A stretch of 7,814 nucleotides of DNA from Sphingobacteriales bacterium (GTDB taxonomy: Bacteria; Bacteroidota; Bacteroidia; Chitinophagales; Chitinophagaceae), in the NCBI GenBank assembly GCA_004294195.1, contig REAQ01000029.1:1-7814 (forward strand). The letters are read 5' to 3'. The notes beneath the pieces are model-generated. The model was not told the DNA's origin, did not search any database, and was given only the letters and a program-made list of their open reading frames with translations. This document shows positions 1 through 6,097 of the stretch, piece by piece. The first letter of the stretch is position 1, and each line of letters opens with the position of its first letter. Made by a program: the position numbers and the translations under genes.

Positions 1-1
1 T

Positions 2-520
2 GCAGGGCGATGAAAACATGAAGAGCCTCGTTTTGGCGGTGATGGCCTTTTCAAACTCTTCCGCCGTCATTTTATATCCGTTCTCCAATCTGGTTCTAAC
101 AAGTACAGGAACACCTTCTCCCATCTTGACGATCTCTGAATAAGACACCCAGAATGGTGTAGGGATCACCACCTCATCGCGGGGACTTACCACTGCCCAA
201 ATGGCATTGGCAAGGCTTTGCTTGGCACCAGTGGAAACCACAATATTTTCCGGTTTATAATCGAGGTTATTGTCCCGTTTCAATTTCGTACAAACGGCTT
301 CGCGCAGGTCAGGATATCCCGCTACCGGAGGATAATGGCTCCAGTTATCATCGATCGCTTTCTTGGCCGCGTCTTTAATATGTTGCGGTGTATCAAAATC
401 AGGCTCACCAAGGCTCAAATCAATCACATCTATTCCCTGGCTTCTAAGTTCACGGCCAAGCTTGGCCATTTTAAGGGTCTCTGGTTCAGCGAACCAGGTT
501 AAACGAGTGGATAAATTCAT
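2..520 (-). CDS. PLP-dependent class I aminotransferase, N-terminal part (cut by window edge)
   Basis: The minus-strand frame opens at ATG 518-520 and runs without a stop off the left edge, giving 173 codons, roughly 40% of a usual ~400-residue enzyme. The translation matches fold-type I, class I (aspartate/aromatic type, Thermus-like subgroup) aminotransferases. It has DLSLGEPDFDTP near residues 34-45 and the substrate-domain motif VAGYPDLREAV at 66-76. The PLP-phosphate contact STGAKQ lies at 96-101. TPFWVSY at 111-117 has the aromatic residue (W114) that stacks on the cofactor ring. The last residues visible, SSPC, are the start of the SSPxNPTG motif. The Schiff-base lysine and the C-terminal arginine lie outside the window. 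The family transfers amino groups between amino acids and 2-oxoacids in the cytosol; aspartate is the likeliest donor, but specificity cannot be read from this part. It lies 78 bp downstream of the serine hydrolase gene on the same strand, with its own candidate -7 elements in that gap. Confidence 0.93.
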   Translation of the reverse strand, partial: MNLSTRLTWFAEPETLKMAKLGRELRSQGIDVIDLSLGEPDFDTPQHIKDAAKKAIDDNWSHYPPVAGYPDLREAVCTKLKRDNNLDYKPENIVVSTGAKQSLANAIWAVVSPRDEVVIPTPFWVSYSEIVKMGEGVPVLVRTRLENGYKMTAEEFEKAITAKTRLFMFSSPC

Positions 521-521
521 T

Positions 522-556
522 GCAAAGTCAAAAGTAAAAAGTGAAAAGCCAAAAAT
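522..556 (+). repeat. AT-rich tandem heptad repeat, five degenerate units
   Basis: The gap between the two minus-strand genes holds five consecutive 7-nt units: gcaaagt, caaaagt, aaaaagt, gaaaagc and caaaaat. They fit a rough consensus of NAAAAGt. A shorter version in the opposite orientation lies at 5130-5150, and the two share the 12-mer aaaagccaaaaa. The function is unknown; the repeat overlaps both candidate -7 elements of the aminotransferase gene. No hairpin or terminator is visible in this 78-bp gap. Confidence 0.55.
529..536 (-). promoter_or_regulatory. candidate Bacteroidota -7 element (proximal) of the aminotransferase gene
   Basis: Read on the minus strand this is TACTTTTG, an exact match to TAnnTTTG, the -7 consensus of the Bacteroidota housekeeping sigma factor. 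Eight bases separate it from the ATG at 518-520, so a transcript starting here would have almost no leader. It lies inside an AT-rich 7-nt repeat, so the match may be a by-product of that repeat. No TTTG box at the expected upstream distance is convincing. Confidence 0.3.
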
Positions 557-557
557 A
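550..557 (-). promoter_or_regulatory. candidate Bacteroidota -7 element (distal) of the aminotransferase gene
   Basis: TATTTTTG on the minus strand fits TAnnTTTG and lies 29 bases upstream of the aminotransferase ATG, which would leave a leader of about 25 nt. It is exactly 21 bases (three repeat periods) upstream of the proximal match. Of the two, this one gives the more conventional leader. It also implies that the aminotransferase can be transcribed independently of the upstream hydrolase gene. Confidence 0.35.
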
Positions 558-598
558 CGGATTATGCAGGGTTGAATTGCACGGAGTTACACACAGAT

Positions 599-1876
599 TT
601 ACCAGTTGAACCTGAATTCCGACAGATCTGGCGCGTGTTCTCTTTTGCGTGATCGTTCATAGTCGTATATCTTCCTGCCCAACTCCCGCATAAAGGGATA
701 ACCGATCGTATGATAATCATATTTATCATCGTTCAACACACCGTCACTATTGCAATAGATCACTGCACTCAACATAAACTCCGTGTTGTTGGTGAGGTCA
801 GCGAAATAGGCCACATCAAGCAAAAAACCGTAGGCTCCGCCAGTCTTATTGAAGATCCGCAGTCCAGGAGTGACCGGACCAGATTTACCATCTCCATAAA
901 AAAGGATCTTGTTTCCAGCTGTATCCTGGCCCGGATAAGGAGGAAAGCGAGACTCCGTTGGGAACTCACCCATTGTTTTCACCAGCCACAATCTGTCTGC
1001 TTCGCTGAGCTGGAAACGCTGTTCCGGCTTTACGGCCATCGGAAAAATGACTGCCCGCAGAATGTTATGGAGGGATTGGAGGCCGATGCGATTCTTGTGG
1101 GAAAAATCCATGGATTGTGGAACCAGTGTGTTACCCCGCATGAATCCATTTCCAAGAGAATCCCGGCGTTGGAAATAGGGTGCCTCATTGTATGCTAAAG
1201 GCTGATCCAGCAGCAGTTTTCCCTGCCGGTCCAGGAACCGAATTGGATTGGTGCGGCGGTTCTCTTCCTCAGGCAGGGAGATCTGGAGCCGATGGATGAT
1301 CTCCGTTTCCGGATATCCCTTTGCGCGCAGCCCTCCATTCAGGTAGCTTTGGCCGAGGAATTCATAGACCCGGTTAAACGCATCATTATCACTTACCAGG
1401 AATATTTTGCGGATATAACTGGCCAGGTTGGGCCGCCCATCCGGGGTAAGCGGATCGTTATATACGCTGGTCTGGCCCGGCGTGGCGCTCCCCGTGATCA
1501 TGGTGGTCTCTTTATTAATCCCCTGCTCTTTCAAACTGGCTGCCTTTTCAAGGGCCATAATGGCAGCAGGCATTTTAACAGTTGAGGCCGGATAAAAGTA
1601 GTGTGCGGGGTTTACATTAAAGAAAAAGTCCGAGAATGTCGGTTCATTGGCTGCGTTCCGGTCTATTCGTGTATATATGACCTGAATCTTGTATTCGTCT
1701 TTCTTGTCCAACATCGGCCGAAGAAGGCTGTCTTCCCGCAGCAACTGCTCCAGGAAACTCATTGTGGTGGTTTCAGCCTTTACTTTACCATTTGGCTCAA
1801 CCTGGTAGTTCAAGGGGCGCCCTGTTCGGCAGGAAATCAAGCCCAAAATAAGGGCCGGAAGCAGTAGCTTGATCAT
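599..1876 (-). CDS. lipoprotein serine hydrolase of the class A beta-lactamase fold
   Basis: From ATG 1874-1876 the product has 425 residues. I chose this start because it gives a compact lipoprotein signal: positive Lys3, a hydrophobic core and lipobox LISC with Cys16. An in-frame ATG at 1901-1903 and a GTG at 1943-1945 would only lengthen the signal. The active-site triad of motifs is present: STVK (Ser98 nucleophile, Lys101), SDN at 162-164 and KTG at 344-346. At the omega-loop position R-x-E of class A enzymes the sequence reads RLQ (196-198), so the general-base Glu166 seems to be Gln198. The SDN-to-KTG distance is about 180 residues, against about 104 in TEM-like enzymes, so there is a sizeable insertion. 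The protein is probably exported and lipid-anchored. A role in peptidoglycan or peptide/ester hydrolysis is possible; true beta-lactamase activity is doubtful. It is divergent from secDF. Confidence 0.85.
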   Translation of the reverse strand: MIKLLLPALILGLISCRTGRPLNYQVEPNGKVKAETTTMSFLEQLLREDSLLRPMLDKKDEYKIQVIYTRIDRNAANEPTFSDFFFNVNPAHYFYPASTVKMPAAIMALEKAASLKEQGINKETTMITGSATPGQTSVYNDPLTPDGRPNLASYIRKIFLVSDNDAFNRVYEFLGQSYLNGGLRAKGYPETEIIHRLQISLPEEENRRTNPIRFLDRQGKLLLDQPLAYNEAPYFQRRDSLGNGFMRGNTLVPQSMDFSHKNRIGLQSLHNILRAVIFPMAVKPEQRFQLSEADRLWLVKTMGEFPTESRFPPYPGQDTAGNKILFYGDGKSGPVTPGLRIFNKTGGAYGFLLDVAYFADLTNNTEFMLSAVIYCNSDGVLNDDKYDYHTIGYPFMRELGRKIYDYERSRKREHAPDLSEFRFNW

Positions 1877-1880
1877 ACCC

Positions 1881-1888
1881 CAAAGGTA
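1881..1888 (-). promoter_or_regulatory. candidate -7 element just upstream of the serine hydrolase start
   Basis: The minus strand reads TACCTTTG, matching TAnnTTTG, with only four bases (GGGT) before the chosen ATG at 1874-1876. If it is used, transcription would begin at about the start codon and the mRNA would be essentially leaderless. If the true start is the upstream ATG at 1901-1903, this match is inside coding sequence and is chance. No clear -33 box is visible. Confidence 0.25.
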
Positions 1889-1945
1889 CTTGAAAATAGG
1901 CATTTGGGAGGCCCTCGGAGGGTACGGGATACAATCAAAAAACAC

Positions 1946-1953
1946 TATCTTTG
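1946..1953 (+). promoter_or_regulatory. candidate -7 element of secDF
   Basis: TATCTTTG matches TAnnTTTG and lies 42 bases upstream of the chosen secDF ATG, predicting a leader of about 35-40 nt. It overlaps the in-frame TTG at 1951, which argues against that TTG as the translation start. The region between the two divergent genes (1877-1995) holds this element and a GC-rich patch at 1906-1922. No convincing Shine-Dalgarno sequence precedes the ATG, only an A-rich stretch, as is usual in this phylum. Confidence 0.45.
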
Positions 1954-1995
1954 CCGCCCCTGCCCCAAAACTGGCAGGTAAGAAAATCCCGAAAT

Positions 1996-4900
1996 ATGCA
2001 ACTGAAAGGTTTGGTAAGAATTTTTGCGGTATTGCTGATCCTGATATCGCTTTACCAGTTGCACTTCACCTGGGTTGTTCGCAACCACGAAAGTGCAATG
2101 GAGAAAAAGGCGAAATCATTTGTGAATGCCAACTTCGCGAATGCTGGTGCCGAGGCTAAAGAACTCGAGTACAAAAAAAGGCTTCGCAGGTTGTTAGACA
2201 GTACCCGTGATGCGAAGCTGACATATGGCGTAACCGGTGCCATCAGCTATCAGAAAGCCAAGGAGCAGGAGCTCAACCTCGGCCTTGATCTTCAAGGTGG
2301 GATGAGTGTAACGCTTGAAGTGGAGCTGGAAGGCATGTTGAAATCCCTTTCCAACAACGCGAAAAACCCTGTGCTGCTGAAAGCGCTTGAAACGGCCACA
2401 CAAAAGAAAGCAAACAGTGATGCTGATTACATCACTTTGTTCTCCGCAGCATTCAAAGAGCAGAACCCCACAGGCAGACTGGCTTCTTTGTTTGCAGGTG
2501 CAGGTAAGAACATCAATATTAACGACAGTGACAACGATGTGCTCACCAAGATCAGGGCTGCTGCAGATGGTGCTGTTGCCAATACATTTAATGTACTGCA
2601 AAAGCGTATCGATCAGTTTGGTGTGGCTCAGCCGAATATCAACCTTGATAAAAACAAAGGTATCATCACAGTTGAACTGCCCGGTGTAAAAGACGATCCA
2701 GAGCGTGTTCGTAAATACCTTCAGGCAACTGCCAACCTCCAGTTCTGGGAAGTGTACAACATTTCTGAGTTGGACCAGAGCTTTGTAAATGCTGAAAATG
2801 CATTGAAAGCATATTATGGTGATACAAAGGCAATAAAGGATAGTTCAAAGCCAGTGGCTGATACCACGCAAACAGCAGCAGCTGCGAAATCAAAAGACTC
2901 TAATGCAACGGTCTCTATTGACCAGTTGACAAAGAATATCAAAGACACGGCCGCAACCAAAACTACTGCTACAGATGGTGTGCACTCACTTGGAAAATAT
3001 CTCCAGGTGATCCCGCCACAACAAGGCCAGAATGGACGTCCTGTATATGCCCCTTATATCGGTATGGTTCAGGCGGCTGACACAGCTTCCCTGAATGATT
3101 ACCTTTCCCTGGAAAGTGTACGCACGCAGTTCCCCTCTAACCTGATTTTTGCGTACGGAAATGCTGAACGCAACGACAAAGGTGTGGTCAGTGATTTCCT
3201 CCCGTTGTATGCGATAAAGACTGTTGAAGGTTCTGATAAAGCTAAGCTGGAAGGTGACGGTGTGCAACAGGCTACACAAGACTTCGATGAGCGCGGACGC
3301 CCCGCCATCAAAATGCTCATGACCAAGCAGGGTGAACGTACATGGGGTCAGTTGACAACGGATAACGTTGGTAAGCCAATCGCCATAGTGTTAGATAATA
3401 TCGTGTATTCTGCACCAAATGTAAATGGTCCGATCACCTCTGGTACATCAGAGATCAGCGGATCCTTTACCATTCAGGAAGCGCAGGATCTGGCTAACAT
3501 TCTTCAGTCTGGTAAACTGCCTGCACCTGCCAAGATCGTGCAGGAACAAGTGGTAGGACCTACCCTCGGTGCTGAAGCCGTTAAAGGTGGAACGATGGCC
3601 TTCGCCATCTCTTTCATCGTGATCTTCATCCTGATGCTGGTGTATTATAATACCGCTGGCTGGGTTGCCAATATCGCCCTGATCCTCAACCTCCTCTTTA
3701 CGGTGGGTGTGTTGAGTGCATTGGGAGCAACCTTAACTGCAGCGGGTATCGCTGGTCTGGTATTAACCATCGGTATGGCTGTGGATACCAACGTAATCAT
3801 CTTTGAAAGGATCAAGGACGAACTGAACCATGGTAAGAGCGCCCAACAGGCGGTGATCGATGGTTACAAACGTTCATTGCCACCGGTACTGGATGGTCAC
3901 ATCACAACCCTGTTGACCGCCCTGATCCTGTTCTATTTCGGTCTCGGTCCCGTTCTTGGATTTGCAACTACCCAGATTCTGGGTATCCTGCTGTCCCTGT
4001 TCTGCGGTATCCTGATCTCCAGGCTGATTACTGATTTCTATACTAAAAAGAACAGGCATTTTGAATACTTCACAAAGCTGAGCCGCAAGGTATTTGCACA
4101 CGCACAATACAAATTCGTAGAATACCGCAAGGTAGCCTATGTTATTTCTATTGTAGTTTTGATCCTTGGTGTTGCAGCCCTGTTTAATGGATTTGACCAG
4201 GGTGTGGAATACAAAGGTGGACGTAGCTATACGGTTCGTTTTGATGAGGCCGTGAAAAACGACGATGTGCGCGATGCGCTGCAGAAATCATTTGGGGAAT
4301 ACCCTGTGATCAAGACCGTTGGTGATAGCAAAACGCTTAACATCACTACTTCATTTAAGATTGATGATCCAAGTAAAACGGCAGACTCCGTAGTGGAAAC
4401 CGCACTTTACGAAGGACTGAAAGGCAAACTGCCTGCAAATACGAGCTTGTATGATTTCCAGACCAAGTACAAACAAAGTTCGCAAACTGTTCAGCCATCG
4501 ATCTCCGATGACCTGAAGAAAGGTGCGATTAAGGCTACGATCTTCGCATTGGTAGCGATCTTCCTTTACATCCTGCTTCGATTCCGTGACTGGAGATATT
4601 CACTCGGTACCATTGTTGCCTTGTTGCATGACGTATTGGTTACCCTGGCTGTATTCTCCTTCTTACGTGGGGTGATGCCGTTCCCTCTGGAGATCGACCA
4701 GCATTTTATTGCTGCGATCCTGACGGTGATCGGTTTCTCAATGAACGATACAGTGATTGTGTTTGACCGTGTACGGGAAGACAGCAGGCTGATGAAAGGT
4801 GCAAGTACCGCAACCATCGTTAACCGCGCGATCAATGATACTTTGAGCCGTACGATCATGACGTCACTGACCGTATTCCTGACCCTGTTGATCCTCTTCA

Positions 4901-5085
4901 TCTTTGGTGGTGAGGTAACACGCGGTTTTGCGTTTGCAATGTTGGTGGGTGTTGTGACCGGTACTTACTCATCTATTTTTGTGGCTGCCCCGATCCTCGT
5001 TGACCTGGCGAAAGATAAACCGCTGGCTACGCAGACAGACAACAAAACAGTTGTCAAGAAGAAAACGGAAGCGGCAAAAGCATAA
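1996..5085 (+). CDS. secDF: protein translocase SecDF (SecD-SecF fusion)
   Basis: This 1029-residue inner-membrane protein uses the proton gradient to pull secretory proteins out of the SecYEG channel. The SecD half has TM1 at about residues 6-28, then a large periplasmic P1 domain with GLDLQGG at 96-102 and KRIDQFGVAQPN at 203-214. Its TM2-6 block follows from about 535 and has GMAVDTNVIIFERIKDEL with Asp597. The SecF half starts near 700, with TM7, GVEYKGG at 736-742, a periplasmic P4 domain, and the TM8-12 block from about 845 with FSMNDTVIVFDRVRED (Asp918). Asp597 and Asp918 match the conserved proton-relay aspartates of TM4 and TM10. The tail is Lys-rich. E. coli makes SecD and SecF separately; a fused gene is usual in Bacteroidota. 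Residues 283-326 are an Ala/Thr/Lys/Ser-rich low-complexity insert in P1. I chose ATG 1996 because the upstream TTG 1951 overlaps the promoter and would add 15 residues that do not look like part of the protein. The gene appears monocistronic, closed by the hairpin at 5101. Confidence 0.97.
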   Translation: MQLKGLVRIFAVLLILISLYQLHFTWVVRNHESAMEKKAKSFVNANFANAGAEAKELEYKKRLRRLLDSTRDAKLTYGVTGAISYQKAKEQELNLGLDLQGGMSVTLEVELEGMLKSLSNNAKNPVLLKALETATQKKANSDADYITLFSAAFKEQNPTGRLASLFAGAGKNININDSDNDVLTKIRAAADGAVANTFNVLQKRIDQFGVAQPNINLDKNKGIITVELPGVKDDPERVRKYLQATANLQFWEVYNISELDQSFVNAENALKAYYGDTKAIKDSSKPVADTTQTAAAAKSKDSNATVSIDQLTKNIKDTAATKTTATDGVHSLGKYLQVIPPQQGQNGRPVYAPYIGMVQAADTASLNDYLSLESVRTQFPSNLIFAYGNAERNDKGVVSDFLPLYAIKTVEGSDKAKLEGDGVQQATQDFDERGRPAIKMLMTKQGERTWGQLTTDNVGKPIAIVLDNIVYSAPNVNGPITSGTSEISGSFTIQEAQDLANILQSGKLPAPAKIVQEQVVGPTLGAEAVKGGTMAFAISFIVIFILMLVYYNTAGWVANIALILNLLFTVGVLSALGATLTAAGIAGLVLTIGMAVDTNVIIFERIKDELNHGKSAQQAVIDGYKRSLPPVLDGHITTLLTALILFYFGLGPVLGFATTQILGILLSLFCGILISRLITDFYTKKNRHFEYFTKLSRKVFAHAQYKFVEYRKVAYVISIVVLILGVAALFNGFDQGVEYKGGRSYTVRFDEAVKNDDVRDALQKSFGEYPVIKTVGDSKTLNITTSFKIDDPSKTADSVVETALYEGLKGKLPANTSLYDFQTKYKQSSQTVQPSISDDLKKGAIKATIFALVAIFLYILLRFRDWRYSLGTIVALLHDVLVTLAVFSFLRGVMPFPLEIDQHFIAAILTVIGFSMNDTVIVFDRVREDSRLMKGASTATIVNRAINDTLSRTIMTSLTVFLTLLILFIFGGEVTRGFAFAMLVGVVTGTYSSIFVAAPILVDLAKDKPLATQTDNKTVVKKKTEAAKA

Positions 5086-5100
5086 AAAAATTCAAACATT

Positions 5101-5134
5101 AAAAAGGGAAGCTCGAAAGAACTTCCCTTTTTTT
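5101..5134. terminator. bidirectional rho-independent terminator between secDF and the Fe-S carrier gene
   Basis: AAAAAGGGAAG (5101-5111) pairs with CTTCCCTTTTT (5122-5132) in an 11-bp perfect stem. The loop region can add a C-A mismatch, two more pairs (TC/GA) and a GAAA tetraloop at 5115-5118. Ts run to 5134 on the plus strand, and the A run at 5101-5105 supplies Ts on the minus strand. The hairpin sits between convergent stop codons (secDF ends at 5085, the minus-strand gene at 5152), so it can serve both genes. Confidence 0.9.
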
Positions 5135-5150
5135 GGCTTTTGACTTTTCA
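5130..5150 (-). repeat. short AT-rich heptad repeat, second copy
   Basis: Read on the minus strand this stretch gives the 7-nt units gaaaagt, caaaagc, caaaaa, in phase with the five-unit array at 522-556 and sharing aaaagccaaaaa with it. It lies between the Fe-S carrier stop codon and the terminator, and its last bases overlap the terminator T run. Confidence 0.45.
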
Positions 5151-5151
5151 A

Positions 5152-5496
5152 TTATACCGCGAAGCTACTCCCACAACCACAGGTCTTTGATGCATTGGGG
5201 TTGATGAATTCAAACCCACGCGCTTCAAGACCCGTACTCCAATTGATCTCCATTCCCATCAGGTAGAGACCGTGTGCGGGGTTCATCACACAAGGGATGC
5301 CTTCGATAGTGAAATGTTCATCCCCGGGTGCAGCCTGGTCAAATGCCAAAACATAGCTTAGCCCCGAGCAACCACCACCCTTAACACCTACCCGCAGTAC
5401 CTGTGATTGGTCAAATCCATCCTCCTGCATGAGCCTTTGCAACTCCTCAATGGCTGAAGCAGTAAACTGAACCGGCAACTCCATAACTTTTTCCAT
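5152..5496 (-). CDS. A-type iron-sulfur cluster carrier (IscA/ErpA/HesB family)
   Basis: This is a complete 114-residue protein, the usual length for A-type carriers, which accept Fe-S clusters from the assembly scaffold and hand them to apo-enzymes in the cytosol. The three cluster-ligand cysteines are present: Cys43 in KGGGCSGLSYVL, and Cys106 and Cys108 in the C-terminal TCGCGSSF signature. An extra Cys69 is not a family ligand. Family features also include the N-terminal FTASAIEELQRLM helix. IscA, ErpA and SufA cannot be told apart from sequence alone, so no symbol is given. ATG 5494-5496 is used; an in-frame ATG four codons on (5482-5484) is a real alternative because a -7-like element ends only four bases before the first ATG. 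It stands alone, convergent with secDF and divergent from the membrane protein gene; no suf or isc genes are adjacent. Confidence 0.95.
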   Translation of the reverse strand: MEKVMELPVQFTASAIEELQRLMQEDGFDQSQVLRVGVKGGGCSGLSYVLAFDQAAPGDEHFTIEGIPCVMNPAHGLYLMGMEINWSTGLEARGFEFINPNASKTCGCGSSFAV

Positions 5497-5500
5497 AGTA

Positions 5501-5508
5501 CAAAATTA
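5501..5508 (-). promoter_or_regulatory. candidate -7 element of the Fe-S carrier gene
   Basis: TAATTTTG on the minus strand matches TAnnTTTG. Four bases (TACT) separate it from ATG 5494-5496, so the transcript would start at or next to that codon. Either the mRNA is leaderless or translation begins at the second ATG (5482-5484), which would have a leader of about 12 nt. It is one half of a 65-bp divergent promoter region. Confidence 0.4.
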
Positions 5509-5537
5509 ACACAAAAAGCAGAAAGAGGTTTATAACG

Positions 5538-5545
5538 TACTTTTG
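5538..5545 (+). promoter_or_regulatory. candidate -7 element of the membrane protein-mutase operon
   Basis: TACTTTTG matches TAnnTTTG and lies 16 bases before ATG 5562, predicting a leader of about 12 nt. It faces away from the minus-strand element at 5501-5508 within the same 65-bp gap. The two start sites are close enough that one bound regulator could affect both genes, though no operator is visible. Confidence 0.45.
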
Positions 5546-5561
5546 CGCATCAACCTTCCGT

Positions 5562-6077
5562 ATGAGCAACAATGATCTGGTCCTTTATGGCGGCATTTTG
5601 GCCGTTGCAGTAGTCGTAATCGTATACCTCGTCAGCTGGAAAAAAGAGAAAGACAGCCAGCCAAAGACCCCACAAGAACCCGTTTCACAAGGAAGCCTGA
5701 ACCTTAAGCTCGGGGCGTATGAACGCCTGGTGCTGTTAACCGAACGGATCTCCCTTCCCAGCCTGATCTCCCGGGTACCGGCAGGAGACTTGACCGTAAG
5801 GCAACTGCAAGGCGTTCTGGTTGACCAGGTCAAAACCGAGTTCGATTACAATCTAAGCCAGCAGATCTATGTGGCACCGCAAGCCTGGCAAGCCGTCAGC
5901 AACCTGAAAGAACAGAATATCTTCATCATCAATAAGGTAGCCGAGAACCTGCAACCGGGTGACCGGGGTGTGGAGCTCAGCAAACTGATCATGGAACTGG
6001 TGAACAAAGATCCCAATGTATCCCTTCACCCAGTGGTATTGGAAGCGCTGAACTTTGAAGCGAAAAAATTGCTCTAA
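5562..6077 (+). CDS. membrane-anchored protein of unknown function, 171 residues
   Basis: I do not recognise a functional domain. Residues 6-24 form one hydrophobic helix, followed at once by WKKEK, so by the positive-inside rule the C-terminal part should face the cytoplasm. A Pro/Gln/Ser-rich linker covers about 31-45. Residues 46-171 look like a compact, mainly helical domain with a distinctive middle section ([20 protein letters not shown] at about 113-132) and no cysteines or obvious catalytic motif. It resembles conserved hypothetical proteins of Bacteroidota, by memory and not by search. It has its own -7 element and is followed after 20 bp by the acyl-CoA mutase gene on the same strand, so the two are probably co-transcribed. 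Base and codon use look like those of the neighbours. That operon link suggests, but does not show, a connection with the mutase. Confidence 0.85.
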   Translation: MSNNDLVLYGGILAVAVVVIVYLVSWKKEKDSQPKTPQEPVSQGSLNLKLGAYERLVLLTERISLPSLISRVPAGDLTVRQLQGVLVDQVKTEFDYNLSQQIYVAPQAWQAVSNLKEQNIFIINKVAENLQPGDRGVELSKLIMELVNKDPNVSLHPVVLEALNFEAKKLL

Positions 6078-6097
6078 CCCAAGTCAAGCATCTAATC

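Noticed and set aside
218..502. A plus-strand open frame of 94 codons at the left end.
   Set aside because: It is the antisense of the aminotransferase, whose motifs (GEPDFDTP, AGYPDLRE, STGAKQ, PFWVSY) clearly identify the coding strand.
521..598. A terminator between the serine hydrolase and aminotransferase genes.
   Set aside because: The gap has only a weak 4-bp TGCA inverted pair and the AT-rich heptad repeat; no stable stem followed by Ts is present on the minus strand.
710..1198. A plus-strand open frame of 162 codons antisense to the serine hydrolase.
   Set aside because: It overlaps a gene with intact catalytic motifs on the other strand. Its translation has no recognisable domain, is rich in Cys/His/Arg as antisense frames often are, and has no promoter element or coding neighbour.
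599..1876. Calling the serine hydrolase an antibiotic-resistance beta-lactamase.
   Set aside because: The apparent loss of Glu166, the long insertion and the stable housekeeping context do not support that function, even though the fold and three motifs match.
1906..1922. GC-rich inverted repeat CCCTC-G-GAGGG between the hydrolase and secDF genes, as an operator or terminator.
   Set aside because: The arms are 5 bp with a single-base spacer, so it cannot form a normal hairpin, and there is no T run. It could be a small palindromic binding site, but nothing else supports that.
1951..1995. A TTG at 1951 that would extend SecDF by 15 residues at its N-terminus.
   Set aside because: The TTG lies inside the TATCTTTG -7 element, so it would be upstream of the expected transcript start. 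The added residues are Pro- and Lys/Arg-rich and do not look like a membrane protein start; ATG 1996 leads straight into TM1.
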